From an uncultured Bacilli bacterium (GTDB taxonomy: Bacteria > Bacillota_I > Bacilli_A > ML615J-28 > CAG-698), in the NCBI GenBank assembly GCA_947624315.1, contig CANQJU010000030.1, positions 1 through 9,572 on the forward strand: a DNA stretch of 9,572 nt. The letters are read 5' to 3'. Positions within the stretch are counted from its first letter, which is position 1. Every line of letters starts with the position of its first letter. The notes under the pieces are model-generated. The model was given only the letters and a program-made list of their open reading frames with translations, ran no database searches and was not told the origin of the DNA. Both the position numbers and the translations under genes were made by a program. Positions 1 through 6,903 of this stretch are shown here, piece after piece.

Positions 1-289
1 CCATTTTTTCACTGATAATAACATCACCGGTTTTAGTTTTTCCTTTTATTCCTCCACTAACACCAACATTAAAAACAATGTCAATGTCTTTAAAGTTATC
101 AACCAATGAAGAAAATAAACCTCCACTACTTACTTTACCAACACCTGATTTAACTAAAACAATGTCATTGTGAAATAATTTGCCTGTGTAATAAACATAT
201 GGTTTTATAAGTAACTCTTTTAAATCAACTAGTTGTTTTTTTAAAAAAACAATTTCTTCTTCCATGGCTCCTATAATAGCAATCTTCAT
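1..289 (-). CDS. mtnN: 5'-methylthioadenosine/S-adenosylhomocysteine nucleosidase, 3' end cut by window edge
   Basis: The first 96 codons of the gene are visible; the remainder lies left of the window. The family hydrolyses the adenine-ribose bond of methylthioadenosine and S-adenosylhomocysteine in the cytoplasm, which recycles the by-products of SAM-dependent methylation and polyamine synthesis and feeds the LuxS route where that exists. The N-terminus MKIAIIGAMEEE matches the family start, and Glu12 sits where the E. coli enzyme has its catalytic-site Glu12. The KSGVGKV stretch (about residues 47-53) and NVGVSGG (about 74-80), the counterpart of NTGSAGG, are also family features. The ATG lies 2 bp after the ribF stop, with AGGTGA at 296-301 (six bases upstream) as ribosome binding site, so it is the last visible gene of the operon. 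Uncertainty is limited to the missing C-terminal part, including the catalytic Asp. Confidence 0.93.
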   Translation of the reverse strand, partial: MKIAIIGAMEEEIVFLKKQLVDLKELLIKPYVYYTGKLFHNDIVLVKSGVGKVSSGGLFSSLVDNFKDIDIVFNVGVSGGIKGKTKTGDVIISEKM

Positions 290-291
290 AA

Positions 292-1206
292 CTATTCACC
301 TGCCTTTTCCTGAACATATTTAATATCATTATCAATTTGAATATATAATTCTTGTGGGCTAGAAAATTTTTTTTCTTCTCTAACAAAAAACAATAATTCA
401 ATAATAATATTATTTCCATAAATATTATCATTAAAATCAAAAATATTAACTTCTAATCTTTTATTAGCTATATAATTAAAGGTTGGATTATGACCAACAT
501 TAGCAATACCTAAATATTTCTTTTCATCTAGATAAATATTCACTCCATAAACACCATTTTTCAAAAAATCATATTGATTATTCAACTCAATATTAGCTGT
601 TTTTAGATTAAATTTTCTACCTAATTGTTTACCTAAACTTATCTTACCATTTATACTATAATTTCTTCCCAAAAACAAATTTGCCTTTTCAACAAGTCCT
701 TTTTGTAACAATTCACGAATATTTTGCGAATGGATTATTTCCTCATTTATCATATAATCTTCAACAAGCAAGACATCAATTTTTTCTTTTAAAGTATGAT
801 AATTTCCCATTCCTAAATGTCCATAATGACAATCACTACCAATAACCATTTTCTGAATATGAAGTTTTTCTACTAAAATATCTTCAAATTCATTATGACT
901 TAAATTAGCAAATTTCTCATCAAAAGAAAAAACAACAATATAATCAGGATTATAGTTAGATAATAATTTTATTTTTTCTTCATATGGTGTTAAATAACCA
1001 TTATATTCTCTTTTTAACAATATATAATCGGGATGTTCTTTAAATGTAATAATAGCTGAAGCAAGATTTAAATTAATTGCTTCACTAATTAATGTTTTTA
1101 TAATTCTTTGATGTCCCAAATGAACTCCATCAAACATTCCCATAGTAGCAATCATTGGTTTGAAACTCTTTATTTTAGTAATATCATCAATATAGATTAA
1201 TTCCAT
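292..1206 (-). CDS. ribF: Bifunctional riboflavin kinase / FAD synthetase RibF
   Basis: This 304-residue cytoplasmic enzyme phosphorylates riboflavin to FMN and adenylates FMN to FAD. The N-terminal FAD synthetase (nucleotidyltransferase) domain shows GMFDGVHLGH at residues 23-32, the ATP-binding HxGH-type motif, and TFKEHP at about 54-59. The C-terminal riboflavin kinase domain starts near residue 175 and shows TAN (203-205), NGVYGV (217-222), GIANVGHNPTF (233-243) and LEVNIFDF (251-258), where Glu252 is the likely catalytic base. The length is normal for the family. Several usually conserved positions differ: the GFPTAN motif reads NLKTAN, the D-F-x-F/Y-G region reads DCHYGH (125-130), and the SSTxIR-like segment reads HSQNIR (159-164). 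Both domains are nevertheless complete with no frameshift. The start codon lies inside the end of truB (10-bp overlap) and AAGG just upstream can serve as ribosome binding site, implying translational coupling. truB-ribF adjacency is common in bacteria. Confidence 0.94.
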   Translation of the reverse strand: MELIYIDDITKIKSFKPMIATMGMFDGVHLGHQRIIKTLISEAINLNLASAIITFKEHPDYILLKREYNGYLTPYEEKIKLLSNYNPDYIVVFSFDEKFANLSHNEFEDILVEKLHIQKMVIGSDCHYGHLGMGNYHTLKEKIDVLLVEDYMINEEIIHSQNIRELLQKGLVEKANLFLGRNYSINGKISLGKQLGRKFNLKTANIELNNQYDFLKNGVYGVNIYLDEKKYLGIANVGHNPTFNYIANKRLEVNIFDFNDNIYGNNIIIELLFFVREEKKFSSPQELYIQIDNDIKYVQEKAGE

Positions 1207-2057
1207 ACGCGCACTGCCTTATATATTTCTTCTTGTTTTTCATAAATTGCTAAAAGTTCACCATTATAACTAATAGCAATTGTATTATCATTTAATTCAA
1301 TTTCTGTTGTTTGAAAAGGGTTCCCATTTAAAACTCTCTTTACCTTTTCGCAATCTATTTCCCAAATAGGTAAATTTATAGCTTCAATCATATTGATTAA
1401 TTTATAATTTCCTTTAGAAATATCATCTAACGAATAACAATTTTCAATACTAAATTTTCCAGAAGAAATTCTTCTTAGTTTACTCATATAGGCTGGAAAA
1501 TTAGCTCTAGCTCCAATATCAAAGCATAATGAACGAATATATGTCCCTTTACTAACCTTTGTTAAAAAGGAAAATTTGATTATTCCATCTTCAAAATAAA
1601 CATCAGAAATCCTTTTGATTTCCTTTATTTCGACTTCACGTCGTTTTCTTTCGATGTCAATTCCTTGACGAGCCAAATCATATAACTTGATGCCATTATA
1701 TTTTAAAGCTGAATACATTGGTGGCTCTTGCATGTATTTACCAATAAAGGAATTTAAAAGTTTGTCAACATCAATAGCTTCTTTTACTTCCTTTTGACTG
1801 ATAACTTTTCCTTCACTATCTAAAGTATCAGTAGTTTTTCCAATTGTTATTTCCGCAACATATTCTTTTTCTTCCTCTAATAAATAATTTGAAAGTTTTG
1901 TTGCTTCATTCAATAAAACTACTAAAACACCACTAGCTAAAGGATCTAAAGTCCCTGCGTGCCCTATCTTTTTAACATTTAAAATTTTTTTGATTTTCGA
2001 TATAACTGCTTGGGAAGATAAGCCAACCGGTTTATCAACTAATAATATTCCTTTCAT
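1197..2057 (-). CDS. truB: tRNA pseudouridine(55) synthase TruB
   Basis: This 286-residue enzyme isomerises U55 in the T-psi-C loop of tRNAs. The start MKGILLVDKPVGLSS is the classic TruB N-terminus. GHAGTLDPLASGVL at 32-45 holds the catalytic aspartate (Asp38). QEPPMYSALK (110-119) and SKGTYIRSL (169-177) are the other two family motifs, in the expected order. A C-terminal extension of roughly 80 residues with a short beta-rich tail (IAISYNGELLAIYEK) fits the PUA-like end of many Firmicutes TruB proteins. The ATG is embedded in an ATGA overlap with the upstream phosphatase gene (4 bp) and is preceded by a strong AGGAAGGAAAG ribosome binding site, which fixes the start. The gene is usually found next to rbfA/infB; here its upstream neighbours are metabolic genes. 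Confidence 0.97.
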   Translation of the reverse strand: MKGILLVDKPVGLSSQAVISKIKKILNVKKIGHAGTLDPLASGVLVVLLNEATKLSNYLLEEEKEYVAEITIGKTTDTLDSEGKVISQKEVKEAIDVDKLLNSFIGKYMQEPPMYSALKYNGIKLYDLARQGIDIERKRREVEIKEIKRISDVYFEDGIIKFSFLTKVSKGTYIRSLCFDIGARANFPAYMSKLRRISSGKFSIENCYSLDDISKGNYKLINMIEAINLPIWEIDCEKVKRVLNGNPFQTTEIELNDNTIAISYNGELLAIYEKQEEIYKAVRVWN

Positions 2058-2722
2058 ATCTTTCCTTCCTCAATAATTTTTAATGTTTCAAAAGGATTAC
2101 AAGCAATATATTTAGCACCATTATTAAGTAATTCTTCTCTTGTTCTAAATCCCCAAAGAACACCAATACTATCAACACCGATATTTTTAGCCGTTTCCAT
2201 ATCAATTTTAGTATCGCCAATATAAATAATTTTTTCTAAAGGCAAAGAGAAATTATTTAAAATTGGCAAAGCTCCTTCACTTGAAGGTTTGATATTAACA
2301 CCATTTCTTTTTCCAACAACCACATCAAAAAAATTTTTCCCAAAATAAGTATTAATGACATCTTGAGTATCATTATCTGGTTTATTAGAAAAAACAGCTA
2401 TTTTGATATTTTTTTCTTTTAATTTTTTTAATAATTCTAAAATACCATCATATGGTTTAGTTTTATTAGCTTTACAATTTCCATAATAGTACAAATATTT
2501 TTCTTTAAAAAGTGGAAATAATTGTTGACTATAGCCTTTTTTTGTTAAACTATTAGTTATTAAAACATCAACTCCACTACCAACAAGATATTTAGCTTCA
2601 TCAGAAGTAAACATTGGTATACCTAAATCTTTAGCTGCTTGATTTAACCCATCAGTAATATCATCAATTGTATTAAGAAGAGTTCCATCTAAATCAAAAA
2701 TAACTCCTAAATACTTACTCAT
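2054..2722 (-). CDS. HAD-superfamily hydrolase, phosphoglycolate phosphatase (Gph/PGP) type
   Basis: This 222-residue cytoplasmic phosphatase carries all four HAD motifs: motif I FDLDGT with nucleophile Asp10 and acid/base Asp12, motif II Ser112 in VFSNKPD, motif III Lys145 in IKPSSEG, and motif IV GDTKID with Asp170 and Asp174 binding Mg2+. The alpha-helical insert between motif I and motif II (about residues 17-90) is a C1-type cap, as in Gph, PpaX and beta-phosphoglucomutase. Sequence style and length fit Gph/PpaX-like phosphatases that remove phosphate from 2-phosphoglycolate or related small phosphoesters; the actual substrate cannot be read from the sequence. The gene overlaps the glycerate kinase gene upstream by 8 bp and has GAGGTG as ribosome binding site, and it overlaps truB by 4 bp. 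Its position directly after a glycerate kinase makes a role in C2/C3 phospho-acid metabolism or metabolite repair plausible, but this is inference. Confidence 0.88.
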   Translation of the reverse strand: MSKYLGVIFDLDGTLLNTIDDITDGLNQAAKDLGIPMFTSDEAKYLVGSGVDVLITNSLTKKGYSQQLFPLFKEKYLYYYGNCKANKTKPYDGILELLKKLKEKNIKIAVFSNKPDNDTQDVINTYFGKNFFDVVVGKRNGVNIKPSSEGALPILNNFSLPLEKIIYIGDTKIDMETAKNIGVDSIGVLWGFRTREELLNNGAKYIACNPFETLKIIEEGKI

Positions 2723-3812
2723 TTTTCACCTCAATATTTTGGCACATAAGTCGATAATACTTTAAAGGATTAGCCATTGATTCTTCAATTGAAGCAAATT
2801 GTGGGACAATTGAGTAAATCTGTGTATCTAATAATGTACCTAATTCATTAATCGCACATACTAATATTTTTTTCATGTTAGGAAAAGTTTGAATTATGCC
2901 TGATATTACTTTTCCATCTAAAGTTTGGCTATCTATTCTTCCTTCACCACTTATTATAACATTGTAACTATTTACATCCAAATTATCCTTTAACAATCTC
3001 AATAAATATTTAATACCAGGGATAAAATCAGCTTTCAAAAAAGCTCTTAAAGCATATCCACATCCCCCAACAGCTCCACTGCCTGGATAATTAGTTTCAT
3101 CACTTTTTAAATACCTATTAGCAATAGTAGCATAATGATATATATTTTCTTCTAAGATTTTTAAATCATCATCCTTCGCGCCTTTTTGAGGGCCAAATAC
3201 ATAAGTTGCTCCTTTTTTACCAAGCAAAGGATTAGTTACATCACTTAAAACTAAAAAAGAAATATTTTTAGTTAATTGTTGCAATTTATCAGTATTAATT
3301 GAAGTAATCAATTTTAATTTTTGATTATTCATATTAGTAAGTTTTTCATTTTCCTTATAAAACTCAACGCCCAAAGCTTCTAACATACCAGCTCCACCAT
3401 CATTTGTAGCACTTCCTCCAACTCCTAAAATAATCTTATCATTACCATTTTTAATGGCATCATAAATCATTTCTCCAAATCCGTATGTTGAAGCTAAGTA
3501 GGGATTAAGTTCTTCTTTTTTAACTAAATTAATTCCACTAGCTTTGGCTAATTCAATATAAGCTGTTTTATTGGTTTTATCAATTAAATAATATGAATTA
3601 ATTATTTTACCAAAGGGATTTTGACATTTAATTTCAACTTTTTCTAATTGTCTTAACCCACTAATTGCATCTAAAAAACCATCCCCGCCATCAGAAATAG
3701 AAAAATAATCAGATATAATGCCTTTCTTATAAAGCTCTTCTTGCATTATTTGTCCTAATTCTTTAGATGTAATTGTACCTTTAAATGAATCAATTAATAT
3801 TAAAGCTTTCAT
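2715..3812 (-). CDS. Glycerate kinase (GarK/GlxK family)
   Basis: This 365-residue cytoplasmic kinase phosphorylates D-glycerate using ATP. Bacterial members of the GarK/GlxK family generally produce 2-phosphoglycerate, linking glycerate to lower glycolysis. The family signatures are all present and in order: DSFKGT (8-13), DGGDG (41-45), GVGGSATNDGGAGM (130-143), DVTNPLLG (191-198), FGPQKGA (206-212) and SGEGRIDSQTLDGK (288-301). The length is close to the usual ~370-380 residues. The start has GGTGAT (3816-3821) four bases upstream, about 27 nt downstream of the predicted transcription start, so it is the first gene of the five-gene operon. No glycerate transporter, tartronate semialdehyde reductase or glucarate gene is visible here, so the source of glycerate is unknown. 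Confidence 0.95.
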   Translation of the reverse strand: MKALILIDSFKGTITSKELGQIMQEELYKKGIISDYFSISDGGDGFLDAISGLRQLEKVEIKCQNPFGKIINSYYLIDKTNKTAYIELAKASGINLVKKEELNPYLASTYGFGEMIYDAIKNGNDKIILGVGGSATNDGGAGMLEALGVEFYKENEKLTNMNNQKLKLITSINTDKLQQLTKNISFLVLSDVTNPLLGKKGATYVFGPQKGAKDDDLKILEENIYHYATIANRYLKSDETNYPGSGAVGGCGYALRAFLKADFIPGIKYLLRLLKDNLDVNSYNVIISGEGRIDSQTLDGKVISGIIQTFPNMKKILVCAINELGTLLDTQIYSIVPQFASIEESMANPLKYYRLMCQNIEVKNE

Positions 3813-3845
3813 ATTATCACCATTTTATATCTAAAATTATATTTT

Positions 3846-3854
3846 ATTATAGCA
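3846..3854 (-). promoter_or_regulatory. Extended -10 promoter of the glycerate kinase-truB-ribF-mtnN operon
   Basis: On the minus strand the sequence reads TGCTATAAT, a perfect TGnTATAAT extended -10 element, with TATAAT at 3846-3851. At 17 bp spacing the -35 position (3869-3874) reads TTTATT, a poor match, which is typical of extended -10 promoters. The predicted transcription start near 3839 leaves a leader of about 27 nt before the glycerate kinase ATG, too short for a riboswitch. This is a prediction from consensus only. Confidence 0.72.
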
Positions 3855-3926
3855 TAATTTCCCTTAAAAATAAATATTTAAAAGAAATTATCATAGCAAT
3901 ATTTTAAAAATTTTTATATCTTTTTT

Positions 3927-3935
3927 TGTTATAAT
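3927..3935 (+). promoter_or_regulatory. Extended -10 promoter of the aminotransferase gene
   Basis: The plus strand reads TGTTATAAT, again a perfect extended -10 element with TATAAT at 3930-3935. The -35 position at 17 bp spacing (3907-3912) is AAAATT and does not match the consensus; the surroundings are T- and A-tracts. Transcription would start near 3942, about 20 nt before the ATG at 3962, with AGGTGAT at 3952-3958 as ribosome binding site. Confidence 0.72.
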
Positions 3936-3961
3936 GTGATAAAATTTAAATAGGTGATGCT

Positions 3962-5107
3962 ATGAAAAAATTTATTTCTGAAAAGTTTCAAAATATTGAA
4001 TTATCATCAATGTTAGAGACAAATGAACTTGCTAAATCATTTAGCGATACCATTAATCTATCTATTGGTGATCCCGATTTAATAACAAATAAAGCTGTAA
4101 TCGATGCTGCATACCATGATATGTTAAATGGACATACTCATTATACAAATCCTTTAGGTTATGAAGAATTGAGACAGGCAATAATTGATGATTATGAACA
4201 AGAATATCATGTTAAATTTAACATGAATGAAGTTATGGTTACAACAAGTGCCACTCATGCAATGTTTTTAGTTTTAAAGGCTCTTTTAAATAAGGGTGAT
4301 GAGGTAATTGTCTTCGATCCTTATTTTTCATCATATAGCCAACAAGTCGACCTTAATGAAGGAAAATTAGTTGTTGTAAGAACATATGAGGAAAATGAGT
4401 ATCAATTAGTATTAAATGATATTGAAAGCAAAATCACCTCAAAAACAAAAGCTATTATTATTAACAATCCTGCTAACCCTACAGGTGTACATTATAATAA
4501 AAATTCATATGATATTTTAAAAGCATTAGCTATTAAATATGATTTATTAATCATAGCTGATGATATATATACAATTCTAACTTATGATTCTTCTTTTACA
4601 CCAATAAACACTTATAAAGAAATCCAAGATAGAGTGATTACTGTCAGAACTTTTTCAAAGGATTATTGTATGACAGGTTTTCGTCTAGGATATGTTTTAG
4701 CCAATGAAGAATTAATAAAAGTTATGAACATAATTAATGAAGGTGTTGTTTATTCACCTCCAAGTGTTTCCCAACGAGCTGCCTTATATGCTTTAAAGCA
4801 TAAAAAGGAAATTCAAAAAGAAATCATCAAAACTTTTAAAGAGCGCATTGATTATGCATATGAAAGAATAAATAAAATTGATTTTTTAAGTGTTAAAAAA
4901 CCGAAAGGAAGTTTTTATTTATTTGTTAACATCAAAAAAACAAATATGACTTCTAAAGAATTTTGCAAATGGTTTTTACAAAAATATCATATTCTTGTCT
5001 TACCAGGAAATATTTTTGGAGAAGGTGGAGAAGGATATATAAGAATGTCCTTAACTATTGAAATGGACAAATTAAAAGAAGCTTTTGATAGAATAGAAAA
5101 AAAATAG
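3962..5107 (+). CDS. PLP-dependent class I/II aminotransferase (fold type I), substrate unknown
   Basis: This 381-residue cytoplasmic enzyme transfers amino groups between amino acids and 2-oxo acids using pyridoxal phosphate. Visible motifs are LSIGDPDL (33-40) near the N-terminus, YTNPLGYEELR (61-71), the NNPANPTG segment (168-175), Asp200 (IADDIY) contacting the PLP ring nitrogen, the PLP lysine Lys233 in TFSKDYCMTGFRLGY, and the substrate-carboxylate arginine Arg361 in YIRMSL. This is the layout of the subgroup I-gamma enzymes (PatA, aromatic or aspartate aminotransferase-like). Specificity cannot be assigned from the motifs alone. The start has an AGGTGAT ribosome binding site three bases upstream and the gene has its own promoter. 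It is monocistronic, transcribed divergently from the glycerate kinase operon, and ends in a hairpin terminator shared with the convergent ABC operon. A role with TyrA (about 3.7 kb away) in tyrosine synthesis is possible but unproven. Confidence 0.92.
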   Translation: MKKFISEKFQNIELSSMLETNELAKSFSDTINLSIGDPDLITNKAVIDAAYHDMLNGHTHYTNPLGYEELRQAIIDDYEQEYHVKFNMNEVMVTTSATHAMFLVLKALLNKGDEVIVFDPYFSSYSQQVDLNEGKLVVVRTYEENEYQLVLNDIESKITSKTKAIIINNPANPTGVHYNKNSYDILKALAIKYDLLIIADDIYTILTYDSSFTPINTYKEIQDRVITVRTFSKDYCMTGFRLGYVLANEELIKVMNIINEGVVYSPPSVSQRAALYALKHKKEIQKEIIKTFKERIDYAYERINKIDFLSVKKPKGSFYLFVNIKKTNMTSKEFCKWFLQKYHILVLPGNIFGEGGEGYIRMSLTIEMDKLKEAFDRIEKK

Positions 5108-5129
5108 TAGGTTAATTCCTACTATTTTT
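5101..5129. terminator. Bidirectional rho-independent terminator between convergent genes
   Basis: An 11-bp perfect stem pairs 5101-5111 with 5118-5128 around the six-base loop TTAATT. On the plus strand the T-run ends the aminotransferase transcript. On the minus strand the second arm runs into eight T (complement of the A-run 5097-5104), a strong U-tract for the ABC transporter transcript. The aminotransferase stop codon (5105-5107) lies within the stem and the ABC stop codon (5128-5130) abuts it. Confidence 0.88.
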
Positions 5130-6903
5130 ATTTATAGTATTCAGCTTGCGCTGTAAACATTTTATAATATAAACTATCTTTATTTTTCATCAATTCCTTA
5201 TGTGTTCCTTCTTCAACAATCTTATTGCCATCAATAACAATAATGCGATCGCTGAAAATGCAACTTGATAGGCGGTGAGAAATAAACAAAGTTAATTTTT
5301 TACCAACAATATCGTTAAAGTGATAATAAATCTCAGCTTCTGCTTTAGGATCAAGAGCGCTTGTTGGCTCATCCATTACCATAAAGTCACAATCTTTATA
5401 CAAAGCCCGAGCAATAGCAAACTTTTGCATTTCACCACCAGAAAAGTTAATTCCTGCCTTATCAAACCATTTGTTAATATAAGTATACTCTTTTTTCTCT
5501 AAGCCGAGTACTAAATCTAAAGCTTGAGCTCTTCTTAGGCAATCGTATAATTTATCTTGATTATCATCAATAATAGCAATATTAGATTTTATACTATAGG
5601 AAATAATATAATAATCTTGAAAAACAACAGCAATTTTTTTCAGATATTCTTCATAATTATAATCTTCAATATTAATACCATTAATCAATATCTCTCCACT
5701 ATCAATAGGGAAGAAACGACATAATAGTTTAATTATTGTTGTTTTTCCACTTCCATTTAAACCAACAAGGGAAATTTTTTCCTTGTTATCTAGTTTAAAA
5801 CTAACATTATCTAATATGTTTTTTTCTGTTCCTGGATATTTAAAGGAAACATTTTTAAATTCTATAGACTTTAATTCATCTATATGGCGATCACCACATT
5901 TTAAGACGCTCTTTAATTCCATTAAATCAATAAAAGCATTTTGATAATTGCATGATTGCACATATCTTTGCAAATTGAAAATAAAGTTGAAAATACTACT
6001 ATCTAAAGTTTCAATTGCCGTAAAAAGCATTGTAAAAGTAGCTAAATCAATTTTATTTTTAGTACATGCATATACTAAAAAAGCCATTGTTAAAAATCTA
6101 GTAAAGAATGTATAAAAGAATCCTTCAAAAGTCCATAGGAATTGACTTTTACGAGTGTGTTTTTTGTAATGATAAAATGCTTTTTTATTTTCATCATTGC
6201 TAGTTGAAAAAATCATATCTTTACAATTAAATACTCTTAATTCTTTTTGGGCTTGATTATTAAAAATTGTACAATTATAATAATTTAATCTCAAATCATA
6301 TCTAATAAAGAAATCATCAAAATTCTTTTGAATAGATAATGATGTTTTATTTATCAAAGTATTTACAATAATACCAATTACTGATATTAGTATTATAATA
6401 TATTGTTTAGAAAAAATAACAATACCAACAACACTTAAAATTGTAATAACATTACTAACTAAATACCTTAAATCATATATTATTTCATAAATTCCATTGG
6501 TATAATCATACATTCCTTTTTGTGAACGAGAAACCAAATCCTTGAATTCCGGATTCTCTAATTGGAAGTAATCAACAGACATTATTTTTTCATTAATCAT
6601 TTTAGAAATATATACACCAGTTTTTTGAGAATAATAATTAATTAATGAAGAAGTAATATTACTAACAATTCCAATAACAAAATTACTAATTACAAATACC
6701 AAAACAATTGCAATCAAATAATTAATATTTTTATCACCACTAAGTTCTTCTATTATTTCTTTAGGCATAATAATCCAAAGAATATTTTGACCAGATTCAA
6801 GCAAAGAGACAAAGAGAATCAAGAATATCATAACGGGACATAACTTAAATATAATCGGAAGAAAGAACTTAATATTTCTTTTTATTGACTTTAATTTATT
6901 CAT
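5128..6903 (-). CDS. ABC exporter half-transporter (TMD-NBD fusion), second subunit
   Basis: The protein has 591 residues from the start chosen here. The N-terminal transmembrane domain has about six hydrophobic segments (near 12-37, 60-81, two in 145-184, 263-282 and 290-311), and the C-terminal ATPase domain lies from about residue 345. The ATPase motifs are complete: Walker A GLNGSGKT (381-388), Q-loop Gln429, signature FSGGE (487-491), Walker B ending MDE with catalytic Glu512, D-loop SALD and switch His543. It sits in the cytoplasmic membrane and most likely pairs with the upstream half-transporter to export an unknown substrate (drug, peptide or lipid-like). The open frame extends upstream to an ATG at 6966, but that would overlap the upstream gene by 71 bp. 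The ATG at 6903 has GGTGG (6909-6913) five bases upstream and overlaps only 8 bp, so I prefer it. Transcription ends at the 5101-5129 hairpin. Confidence 0.93.
   Translation of the reverse strand: MNKLKSIKRNIKFFLPIIFKLCPVMIFLILFVSLLESGQNILWIIMPKEIIEELSGDKNINYLIAIVLVFVISNFVIGIVSNITSSLINYYSQKTGVYISKMINEKIMSVDYFQLENPEFKDLVSRSQKGMYDYTNGIYEIIYDLRYLVSNVITILSVVGIVIFSKQYIIILISVIGIIVNTLINKTSLSIQKNFDDFFIRYDLRLNYYNCTIFNNQAQKELRVFNCKDMIFSTSNDENKKAFYHYKKHTRKSQFLWTFEGFFYTFFTRFLTMAFLVYACTKNKIDLATFTMLFTAIETLDSSIFNFIFNLQRYVQSCNYQNAFIDLMELKSVLKCGDRHIDELKSIEFKNVSFKYPGTEKNILDNVSFKLDNKEKISLVGLNGSGKTTIIKLLCRFFPIDSGEILINGINIEDYNYEEYLKKIAVVFQDYYIISYSIKSNIAIIDDNQDKLYDCLRRAQALDLVLGLEKKEYTYINKWFDKAGINFSGGEMQKFAIARALYKDCDFMVMDEPTSALDPKAEAEIYYHFNDIVGKKLTLFISHRLSSCIFSDRIIVIDGNKIVEEGTHKELMKNKDSLYYKMFTAQAEYYK

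Noticed and set aside
225..440. Short minus-strand open frame of 71 codons overlapping the ribF/mtnN junction
   Set aside because: It lies in another frame across the ends of two clear genes, has low-complexity hydrophobic and Lys/Asn-rich composition, and shows no family motif.
2054..2057. UGA read as tryptophan (Mycoplasma/Spiroplasma code)
   Set aside because: The phosphatase gene ends at UGA in a typical ATGA overlap with truB, and tryptophans elsewhere are encoded by TGG, so the standard code applies.
3871..3880. TAAATATTTA palindrome as a defined operator
   Set aside because: A 10-bp all-A/T palindrome is expected by chance in such AT-rich DNA; kept only as a remark under the divergent promoters.
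5320..5502. Plus-strand open frame of 60 codons
   Set aside because: It is antisense to the ATPase domain of the second ABC gene, which has intact motifs there, and it has no convincing ribosome binding site.
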